Shown here piece by piece: positions 57,892 to 64,000 of a stretch of DNA of 64,000 nucleotides. A program made the position numbers and the translations under genes. How positions within the stretch are numbered: the stretch's first letter is position 1; each line of letters opens with the position of its first letter. The notes beneath the pieces were generated by a model. That model worked only from the letters and a program-made list of their open reading frames with translations. It was not told the origin of the DNA and ran no database searches. The DNA is from Streptomyces sp. NBC_00414 (GTDB lineage: Bacteria; Actinomycetota; Actinomycetes; Streptomycetales; Streptomycetaceae), in the NCBI RefSeq assembly GCF_036038375.1, contig NZ_CP107935.1, forward strand, positions 8,122,001 through 8,186,000, read 5' to 3'.

Positions 57892-59256
57892 GTGGCAGAC
57901 CGCACACCACCTCTCGCCGTCGAGGAGCTGCACGCCCTCGTCGCGAGCGGCGAGATCGACACGGTCGTCCTGGCCTTCCCGGACATGCAGGGACGGCTCC
58001 AGGGCAAGCGGTTCGCCGCACGGTTCTTCCTCGACGACGTCCTGCGGCACGGCACGGAGGGCTGCAACTACCTCCTCGCGGTCGACGCGGACATGAACAC
58101 GGTCGACGGGTACGAGATGTCGTCCTGGGATCGTGGTTACGGGGACTTCGCCATGCATCCGGACCTGGGTACGCTGCGCCGCGTCCCGTGGAACGCCGGT
58201 ACGGCGATGCTCGTCGCCGATCTCGCCTGGAACGACGGCTCGCCCGTCGTGGCCGCGCCGCGCCAGATCCTGCGGCGGCAGCTGGAGCGGCTCGCCGAGC
58301 ACGGTTTCACCGCCCAGGTGGGGACCGAGCTGGAGTTCATCGTCTTCAAGGACACCTACGAGCAGGCCTGGGACGCCAACTACCGGGGCCTGACGCCCGC
58401 GAACCAGTACAACATCGACTACTCGGTGCTCGGCACCGGACGCATCGAGCCCCTGCTGCGCCGGATCCGCAACGAGATGGGGGCGGCCGGCCTGACCGTC
58501 GAGTCCGCCAAGGGCGAGTGCAACCCCGGGCAGCACGAGATCGCCTTCAAGTACGACGAGGCCCTGGTCACCTGCGACCAGCACGCCATCTACAAGACCG
58601 GGGCCAAGGAGATCGCCTCCCAGGAAGGCGTCTCGCTCACCTTCATGGCCAAGTACAACGAGCGCGAGGGCAACTCCTGCCACATCCACCTCTCGCTCGC
58701 CGACGCCGACGGCACGAACGTCATGGCCGGTGACGGCGACGGTGGCATGTCGCAGGTGATGCGCTACTTCCTCGCCGGACAGCTGGCCGCGCTGCGGGAC
58801 TTCTCGCTGCTGTACGCGCCCAACATCAACTCGTACAAGAGGTTCCAGCCGGGCTCGTTCGCGCCGACCGCCGTCGCCTGGGGCCACGACAACCGCACCT
58901 GTGCGCTGCGCGTCGTCGGCCACGGCCGCTCGATGCGCTTCGAGAACCGGCTCCCGGGCGGCGACGTCAATCCGCACCTCGCCGTCGCGGGCCTCGTCGC
59001 GGCCGGGCTGTACGGCATCGAGCAGAAACTGGAACTGCCCGAGGCGTGCACGGGCAACGCGTACACCGCCGACTACGCGCACGTGCCCACCACCCTGCGC
59101 GAGGCCGCCGAGGTCTGGGAGAACAGCCCCATCGCCCGGTCCGCCTTCGGCGACGAGGTGGTCGCGCACTACCGCAACATGGCGCGCGTCGAGCTGGACG
59201 CCTTCGACGCCGTGGTGACCGACTGGGAGCTCCGCCGCTCCTTCGAACGCATGTGA
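57892..59256 (+). CDS. glnA4: Glutamine-synthetase-like gamma-glutamylamine ligase (GlnA4 type)
   Basis: A 454-residue GS-fold ligase. Metal and ATP motifs are present: ELEFIVF, AKGECNPGQHEIAFKYDEAL, NSCHIHLSLAD, NSYKRFQPGSFAPTAVAWGHDNR and RFENRLPGGDVNPHLAVAGLVAAG. The adenylylation loop tyrosine of GlnA (NLYDLP-type) is absent, as in polyamine or ethanolamine ligases. S. coelicolor GlnA4 at the syntenic place is reported to make gamma-glutamylethanolamide. GTG start after GAAGGAGG. It heads an operon with an aldehyde dehydrogenase and an SDR. Confidence 0.9.
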   Translation: MADRTPPLAVEELHALVASGEIDTVVLAFPDMQGRLQGKRFAARFFLDDVLRHGTEGCNYLLAVDADMNTVDGYEMSSWDRGYGDFAMHPDLGTLRRVPWNAGTAMLVADLAWNDGSPVVAAPRQILRRQLERLAEHGFTAQVGTELEFIVFKDTYEQAWDANYRGLTPANQYNIDYSVLGTGRIEPLLRRIRNEMGAAGLTVESAKGECNPGQHEIAFKYDEALVTCDQHAIYKTGAKEIASQEGVSLTFMAKYNEREGNSCHIHLSLADADGTNVMAGDGDGGMSQVMRYFLAGQLAALRDFSLLYAPNINSYKRFQPGSFAPTAVAWGHDNRTCALRVVGHGRSMRFENRLPGGDVNPHLAVAGLVAAGLYGIEQKLELPEACTGNAYTADYAHVPTTLREAAEVWENSPIARSAFGDEVVAHYRNMARVELDAFDAVVTDWELRRSFERM

Positions 59257-59267
59257 GAGGTCCTTCG

Positions 59268-60665
59268 TTGTCGCACACCCCGTCCCGGCCCGACCGGCAT
59301 GAGCTTCTCGTGCTCGACCCGGCCACCGAAGAAGTCCTCGCCACGATCCCGGGTGCCGGTGCGGCGGACGTCGACGCGGCCGTCGTACGGGCTACGAAGG
59401 CGCAGGTGCGCTGGGCCGCCCTCGCCCCCGGCGAACGGGCCCGGCTGTTGCGCCGGTTCGCCGTCGTCGTGGACGAACACCGCGAGGAACTAGCCCAGTC
59501 GGAGGTCCGCGAGGCCGGGCACACCATCGGCAATGCCCGCTGGGAGGCGGGCAACGTCCGCGATCTGCTCGACTACGCGGCCGGGGGAGTGGAGCGGCTG
59601 ACCGGACGCCAGATCCCGGTGCCGGGCGGCCTCGACATCACGATCCTCGAACCGCTGGGCGTGGTCGCCGTCATCGCGCCCTGGAACTTCCCCATGCCGA
59701 TCGCCGCCTGGGGCACCGCCCCCGCGCTCGCGGCAGGCAACGCCGTCATCCTGAAGCCGGCCGAGACGACCCCGCTGACGGCCCTGCGGCTGGCCGAACT
59801 CGCCCTGGAGGCAGGCCTCCCCGAGCATCTCTTCCAGGTGCTGCCGGGCGCGGGACCCGTCACGGGCAACGCGCTGGTCGAACACCCCGGCGTCGCGAAA
59901 ATCGTCTTCACGGGGTCCACGACCGTGGGCAAACAGGTGCTGGCCAGGGGGTCGGCCCTGCTCAAGCGCGTCACCCTCGAACTCGGCGGCAAGAGCCCCA
60001 ACATCGTCTTCGCCGACGCCGACATCGAGGCCGCCGCGGCAGCCACCCCCATGTCCTTCCTCGACAACTCCGGCCAGGACTGCTGCGCCCGCACACGCAT
60101 CCTCGTCCAGCGTTCGGCGTACGACCGTTTCCTCGAACTCCTCGCCCCCGCCGTCGAGTCCGTCGTCGTCGGCGACCCGGCCGACGAGAAGACCGCCATG
60201 GGCCCGCTGATCTCCAGGACCCAGCTGGACCGGGTGCGCTCGTACGTCACCGACGACCTGGACGGCATCAGGGGCACCGCCCCCGACGGCCCCGGGTTCT
60301 GGTTCCCGCCCACCGTCCTGACCGGAATCGAGCCCCACGCGCGCGTGGCCGTCGAGGAGGTCTTCGGGCCGGTCGCCGTCGTCCTCCCCTTCGAGGACGA
60401 GGCCGACGCGATCCGGCTCGCCAACGCCACCGACTACGGCCTGGCCGGCTCGATCTGGACCCGGGACGTGGGCCGCGCCCTGCGCGTGTCGGGCGCCGTC
60501 CGCGCCGGGAACCTGTCCGTCAACTCCCACGCCGGCGTCCGCTACTGGACCCCCTTCGGCGGCTTCAAGCAGTCCGGCATCGGCCGCGAACTCGGCCCGG
60601 ACGCCCTGGCCGCCTTCACCGAGACCAAGAACGTCTTCATCAGCACGGAGGGCCCCGCACAGTGA
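59268..60665 (+). CDS. Aldehyde dehydrogenase of the gamma-glutamylamine pathway
   Basis: A 465-residue NAD(P)-dependent aldehyde dehydrogenase. PWNFPMPIAAWGTAPALAAGNAVILKPAE, FTGSTTVGKQV, general-base E238 in LELGGKSPN and nucleophile C272 in NSGQDCCAR, with VEEVFGPVAVV and FGGFKQSGIGRELG. It likely oxidises the aldehyde formed from a gamma-glutamylated amine or amino alcohol. The TTG at 59268 has AGAGG 7 nt upstream and is preferred; a GTG at 59253 would overlap the glnA4 stop by 4 nt but lacks a ribosome site. Confidence 0.92.
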   Translation: MSHTPSRPDRHELLVLDPATEEVLATIPGAGAADVDAAVVRATKAQVRWAALAPGERARLLRRFAVVVDEHREELAQSEVREAGHTIGNARWEAGNVRDLLDYAAGGVERLTGRQIPVPGGLDITILEPLGVVAVIAPWNFPMPIAAWGTAPALAAGNAVILKPAETTPLTALRLAELALEAGLPEHLFQVLPGAGPVTGNALVEHPGVAKIVFTGSTTVGKQVLARGSALLKRVTLELGGKSPNIVFADADIEAAAAATPMSFLDNSGQDCCARTRILVQRSAYDRFLELLAPAVESVVVGDPADEKTAMGPLISRTQLDRVRSYVTDDLDGIRGTAPDGPGFWFPPTVLTGIEPHARVAVEEVFGPVAVVLPFEDEADAIRLANATDYGLAGSIWTRDVGRALRVSGAVRAGNLSVNSHAGVRYWTPFGGFKQSGIGRELGPDALAAFTETKNVFISTEGPAQ

Positions 60666-61477
60666 CCTCAACGTCATCGACCTCATCGGCCTCCTCGGCC
60701 GACGCCGTCGTCTGCCGCCGCCTGGTAGGCCGCACCGCCGTCATCACCGGTGCCGGCAGCGGGATCGGCCTCGCCACCGCCCGCCGGCTCGCCTCCGAGG
60801 GCGCGCACGTCGTCTGCGGAGACGTCGACGAGACCCGGGGCAAGGCCGCCGCCGACGAGATCGGCGGGATCTTCGTCAAGGTCGACGTCACCGACCCCGA
60901 CCAGGTCGAAGCGCTCTTCAAGGCCGCGCACGACACCTACGGATCCGTCGACGTCGCCTTCAACAACGCGGGCATCTCGCCGCCCGACGACGATTCGATC
61001 CTGGAGACAGGACTGGAGGCCTGGAAGCGCGTCCAGGAGGTCAACCTCACCTCCGTCTACCTGTGCTGCAAGGCCGCGATCCCCTACATGCGGCGACAGG
61101 GCAAGGGGTCGATCATCAACACCGCCTCCTTCGTGGCCCGGATGGGCGCCGCGACCTCGCAGATCTCGTACACCGCGTCCAAGGGCGGCGTGCTGGCCAT
61201 GTCCCGTGAGCTGGGCGTGCAGTTCGCCCGCGAGGGCATCCGGGTCAACGCCCTGTGCCCCGGGCCGGTCAACACCCCCCTCCTCCAGCAACTGTTCGCC
61301 ACGGATCCGGAGCGGGCCGCGCGCCGTCTCGTGCACATCCCGCTCGGGCGGTTCGCGGAGGCCGACGAGATCGCCGCCGCGGTCGCCTTCCTCGCCAGCG
61401 ACGACTCCTCGTTCGTGAACGCCACGGACTTCCTGGTGGACGGCGGTATCTCGGGCGCGTACGTCACGCCCCTGTAG
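60662..61477 (+). CDS. Short-chain dehydrogenase/reductase
   Basis: A 271-residue classical SDR. A Ser/Thr-rich lead precedes the cofactor motif TGAGSGIG (G30-G36), the NNAG motif in VAFNNAGIS, and the catalytic YxxxK (Y170, K174) with upstream Ser in INTASFVARMG. VNALCPGPVNTPL and DFLVDGGIS are typical of the C-terminal part. In this operon it may oxidise the hydroxyl of an amino-alcohol derivative before the aldehyde dehydrogenase; this is inferred. The GTG start overlaps the aldehyde dehydrogenase stop by 4 nt. Confidence 0.92.
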   Translation: MTSTSSTSSASSADAVVCRRLVGRTAVITGAGSGIGLATARRLASEGAHVVCGDVDETRGKAAADEIGGIFVKVDVTDPDQVEALFKAAHDTYGSVDVAFNNAGISPPDDDSILETGLEAWKRVQEVNLTSVYLCCKAAIPYMRRQGKGSIINTASFVARMGAATSQISYTASKGGVLAMSRELGVQFAREGIRVNALCPGPVNTPLLQQLFATDPERAARRLVHIPLGRFAEADEIAAAVAFLASDDSSFVNATDFLVDGGISGAYVTPL

Positions 61478-61532
61478 AGCCCGTCGGGCGGAGGGCCCCA
61501 TGGCCGTGCCGGGCGGCGCCTAGAGCGCCGGG

Positions 61533-62498
61533 ATGAGCATGACGACCCCGCCCGGCTGGTACCGGGACCCCTCCGCCCCGCATCTGGAGCGCTGGTGGGA
61601 CGGGACCGCCTGGACCGAGCACCACCGCACCCCCGGGACACAGCAACAACAACAGCAGCAGCCGTACGCGCAGCCGGCGCCGATGGCGCAGACGGTGCCG
61701 ATGCCCGCGAGTGACGGCTCCGGACGAGCGAAGGCGGTCGCCCTCAGCACCGCGGCGGCCGTCCTCGTCGCCGCCATCGTCACGGGCGCCGTCGTCCTGA
61801 GCAAGGACGACGGCGACGGCGTCCCCGAGGCGAGAACCGTGCCCACGCCCACGGCCTCCGACCCGGCGAACGCCCCGTCCCCACCCTCGGAACCCTCCGA
61901 GTCCGCCTCGAAGCCGTCCGCCGACGACTCCGACGCCGTCGTGGACGAGCTCAACGGCATCACCCTGCCGCTCCTCGACGGCTGGGCCAGACCCGAGAAC
62001 GTATCCGACGAGGATGTGGTGATGACCACACCGGGGACGTACGACTGCCCCGGCGACGACGGCCTCTGCCGCCACGGCACGGTCCTCTCGCGCACGGTGA
62101 CCGCGAACGACGAGAAGTCCACCGCGGCCCTCGCCAAGGACGACATCGCCGACGCGGCCGACCTGGCGTACGACCGCAACAAGATCGACGAGCGGCCCTT
62201 CCACGGCATCACGTCCCACCGACTGGTCGAGCAGGGACCGGTCGCGGTCGCGGGGCGCGCCGGATACTTCGTGCGCTGGCGCGTCAAGACCGAGGCGGGA
62301 CCCGGCGGTTACGTCCAGTCGATGGCGTTCCCGTCCAGCGTCGGCTCGGAGTCGCTGGTCATGGTGCGGTACGTCTTCGACGCGGGCGCGGAGGGGCCGC
62401 CGCTCGCCGACATGGACCGGATCACCAAGGGGATCCGGCCGGTCGGCGACGAGGACACGAGCGGCGGCGTGGGCAGCGACATCGGCCCCACCCGGTAG
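61533..62498 (+). CDS. DUF2510-domain single-pass membrane protein
   Basis: A 321-residue protein of unknown function. It begins with a DUF2510 motif (PPGWYRDPSAPHLERWWDGTAWTEH), followed by a Gln tract, one membrane helix (about 68-90, AVALSTAAAVLVAAIVTGAVVL), a Pro/Ser/Asp linker and an extracellular globular domain (LNGITLPLLDGWARPENV to YVFDAGAEGPPLADMDRI). One CxxxxxxxC pair may form a disulfide. Start at ATG 61533; a second Met follows two codons later. It stands alone. Confidence 0.82.
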   Translation: MSMTTPPGWYRDPSAPHLERWWDGTAWTEHHRTPGTQQQQQQQPYAQPAPMAQTVPMPASDGSGRAKAVALSTAAAVLVAAIVTGAVVLSKDDGDGVPEARTVPTPTASDPANAPSPPSEPSESASKPSADDSDAVVDELNGITLPLLDGWARPENVSDEDVVMTTPGTYDCPGDDGLCRHGTVLSRTVTANDEKSTAALAKDDIADAADLAYDRNKIDERPFHGITSHRLVEQGPVAVAGRAGYFVRWRVKTEAGPGGYVQSMAFPSSVGSESLVMVRYVFDAGAEGPPLADMDRITKGIRPVGDEDTSGGVGSDIGPTR

Positions 62499-62519
62499 CA
62501 AGCCCTCCGCGGTCAGGGC

Positions 62520-63722
62520 CTACAGGAACGTGTGGCCCTCGCCGCGATACGTCGGCACCGACGCGGTCACCGTGTCGCCCTCCACGAGGTGCAGCACGTC
62601 GAACCGCTCGCACAGCTCCCCGGCCTTCGCGTGCCGGAACCACACCTTGTCGCCGATCAGCAGATCGTCGGCGGGCGAGCCGAGCAGCGGCGTCTGCACC
62701 TCACCGGCGCCCTCCTGGGAGTCGTACCTCAGCCCCTCGGGGAGGTACGGCACGGGCAGCCGGTCGGGACCCGGGGCACCCGACGCCGGATAACCGCCGC
62801 CGAGGACGGTCACGACACCGACCCCCGGCCGGCGCACCACGGGCTGCGCGAAGAGCGCGGCCGGACGCCCGCTGAACGAGGTGTAGTTGTCGAAGAGACG
62901 CGGGACGTACAGCCCCGACCCGGCCGCGATCTCGGTCACCGCGTCCTCGGCCGCGGTGTGCTGAACGCTGCCCGTGCCACCGCCGTTGACGAACTCCAGG
63001 TCCGGCGCGACGGCGCGAACGGCCCGCACGACGTCCGCCCGGCGCTGGGCCAGCTCCTTGCGGGCCGTGGCCTGCATCAGCCGGATGGCACGCGACCGCA
63101 AAGGGCGCCCCTGCAGAGCGTCGCCCACCCCGGCGATGTGCCCCTCGTACGCCATGATCCCGACGAGCCGGAAGCCGGGCCTGCGGACCACCGCGCGCGC
63201 CATCTCGGCGACCTGGGCGGCGGAGTACAGGGGCGAGCGGAGGGCGCCGACCCGGACCCGGCCGCCGAACATCTTCAGCGAGGTGTCCAACTCCAGGCAG
63301 ACGCGCACCTCTTCGGTGCCGCCGTCCCGGGCGTCGTCGATCAGTTGCAACTGCGCAGGGTCGTCGACCATGACGGTCACGGCGGCGGCCAGTTTGGGGT
63401 CCCCGGTGAGCGTCGCGTACGCCGCCCGGTCGGCGGACGGATAGGCGAGCAGTACGTCGTCGAAGCCGGAGCGGGCCAGCCACAGCGACTCGGCGAGCGT
63501 GTAGGACATCAGCCCGGCGAAGCCCTCCCGGGCGAGCACGCGTTCGAGCAGGGCCCGGCAGCGCACCGACTTGCTCGCGACGCGCACGGGCTTGCCCGCC
63601 GCCCGCCGTACGAGATCGTCCGCGTTGGCGTCGAAGGCCTCCAGGTCCACGATCGCAACGGGTGCGTCCAGGTGAGCGGTGGCCCGGTCGTAACGGGCTC
63701 GGTCTGCGGCGCGGGCTGTCAT
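62520..63722 (-). CDS. PLP-dependent alanine-racemase-fold enzyme (amino acid deaminase/aldolase type)
   Basis: A 400-residue enzyme. The alanine-racemase N-terminal barrel has Schiff-base K51 in VRVASKSVRC, then LMSYTLAESLWLA, CLELDTSLKMFG and GIMAYEGHIAG. The C-terminal part (VTVLGGGYPASGAPG to DVLHLVEGDTVTASVPTYRGEGHTFL) is a D-serine dehydratase/D-threonine aldolase-like domain with the terminal metal-binding residues. Substrate unclear; the family acts on D-amino acids. The ATG at 63722 is chosen by similarity of the opening; the upstream part of the open frame lies in the divergent promoter. Confidence 0.88.
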   Translation of the reverse strand: MTARAADRARYDRATAHLDAPVAIVDLEAFDANADDLVRRAAGKPVRVASKSVRCRALLERVLAREGFAGLMSYTLAESLWLARSGFDDVLLAYPSADRAAYATLTGDPKLAAAVTVMVDDPAQLQLIDDARDGGTEEVRVCLELDTSLKMFGGRVRVGALRSPLYSAAQVAEMARAVVRRPGFRLVGIMAYEGHIAGVGDALQGRPLRSRAIRLMQATARKELAQRRADVVRAVRAVAPDLEFVNGGGTGSVQHTAAEDAVTEIAAGSGLYVPRLFDNYTSFSGRPAALFAQPVVRRPGVGVVTVLGGGYPASGAPGPDRLPVPYLPEGLRYDSQEGAGEVQTPLLGSPADDLLIGDKVWFRHAKAGELCERFDVLHLVEGDTVTASVPTYRGEGHTFL

Positions 63723-63912
63723 GTGCGAAGCCTGCCAGACCGGATTACCGCAGGGTAGGGGGACGTTCCGGGCAGATACCCCGGGCCCGCGGACTGGTTC
63801 CCACGGGCGCGGCGTCAACCCGTAGAGTGACGCGCACGCAAGCGGGGAACGGATCCGGAGGGGTTCCTTCGGCCGGTCTCGGTCGTCCGGGGTCGAGGAA
63901 ACGGGGGGGTGC

Positions 63913-64000
63913 ATGAGCACGGAAGCGCGCCGCGCCTCCATTCCTCCGCGCCCGTCGACGCCACCGGGGCCGCCCGTGACGGAGAGCGGACGAGAGCCGT
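63913..64000 (+). CDS. Start of an unidentified gene (3' end outside window)
   Basis: An ATG after a G-rich ribosome site (GGGGGG, 3 nt before) opens a frame to the window edge. The 29 visible residues (STEARRASIPPRPSTPPGPP and following) are Pro/Arg-rich and typical of a disordered N-terminus. Function cannot be judged. Confidence 0.5.
   Translation, partial: MSTEARRASIPPRPSTPPGPPVTESGREP

Overview
This is a high-GC actinobacterial chromosome segment. Codon use, frequent GTG and TTG starts, actinobacterial Tat and proteasome genes, a conservon, and a gene order that I recall as that of Streptomyces coelicolor SCO1657 down to about SCO1607 all point to Streptomyces. No rRNA, tRNA, CRISPR array, prophage or intact transposon was seen. 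The window holds about 57 genes, mostly on the plus strand, with short gaps.

Layout. 1-11.5 kb: the 3' part of metH, a HAD phosphatase, a peptide-type solute-binding lipoprotein, a NarL-type response regulator with no adjacent kinase, a RecB-like nuclease, an M50/CBS membrane protease, the tRNA m1A methyltransferase gene trmI, a secreted protein and a ferredoxin. 11.7-25.7 kb: the Pup-proteasome locus, in order arc (mpa), dop, pup, an endonuclease VII-like HNH gene, prcB, prcA, a LacI/MFS module, pafA, two FKBP prolyl isomerases, pafB and pafC. 25.7-30.8 kb: two small uncharacterised genes, tatA, tatC and helY. 30.9-38.7 kb: an operon annotated in the past as urea amidolyase (allophanate hydrolase, biotin carboxylase, two DUF1989 proteins) with a divergent TetR gene. 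It is better read as a guanidine assimilation pathway. 39.0-43.7 kb: a complete conservon (kinase-like, roadblock, DUF742, GTPase, P450), the Cvn9/rar type. 43.7-49 kb: an RluA synthase, an APC permease, a decayed DrrAB-type exporter, a siderophore-interacting reductase and a 5'-3' exonuclease. 49-56 kb: a glycine-betaine-type ABC transporter with a permease fused to two binding domains, an XRE-cupin regulator, a TDT-family transporter and a divergent LysR regulator. 56-61.5 kb: a glnA4-type gamma-glutamylation pathway (hydrolase, FadR-type regulator, glutamine-synthetase-like ligase, aldehyde dehydrogenase, SDR). 61.5-64 kb: a DUF2510 protein, a PLP aldolase/racemase-fold enzyme and the start of an unknown gene.

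Two regulatory patterns stand out. First, sequences matching the mycobacterial PafBC-dependent DNA-damage promoter (TTGTCRGTG-N8-TAnnnT) sit directly in front of the helicase gene helY and the RecB-like nuclease gene, with a weaker match in front of the 5'-3' exonuclease gene. The -10 element ends only 7 to 10 nt before the start codon in each case, which implies leaderless transcripts. The presumed activator genes pafB and pafC lie in the same window. Second, an almost identical palindrome, ATTTCTGTC-N4-GACAGAAAT, lies in front of the guanidine/urea operon and, 8 kb away, in front of the APC permease. This suggests one TetR-controlled regulon that joins catabolism to uptake.

Intergenic regions carry a recurrent GC-rich repeat (core GGGGCGCGGGGAACGGCGC) in two forms, including an exact 73-bp-period tandem array at about 56 kb. 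Only one TTA (bldA-dependent) codon was found, in the DUF742 gene of the conservon. All assignments come from reading the sequence and from knowledge of the families. No search was run.
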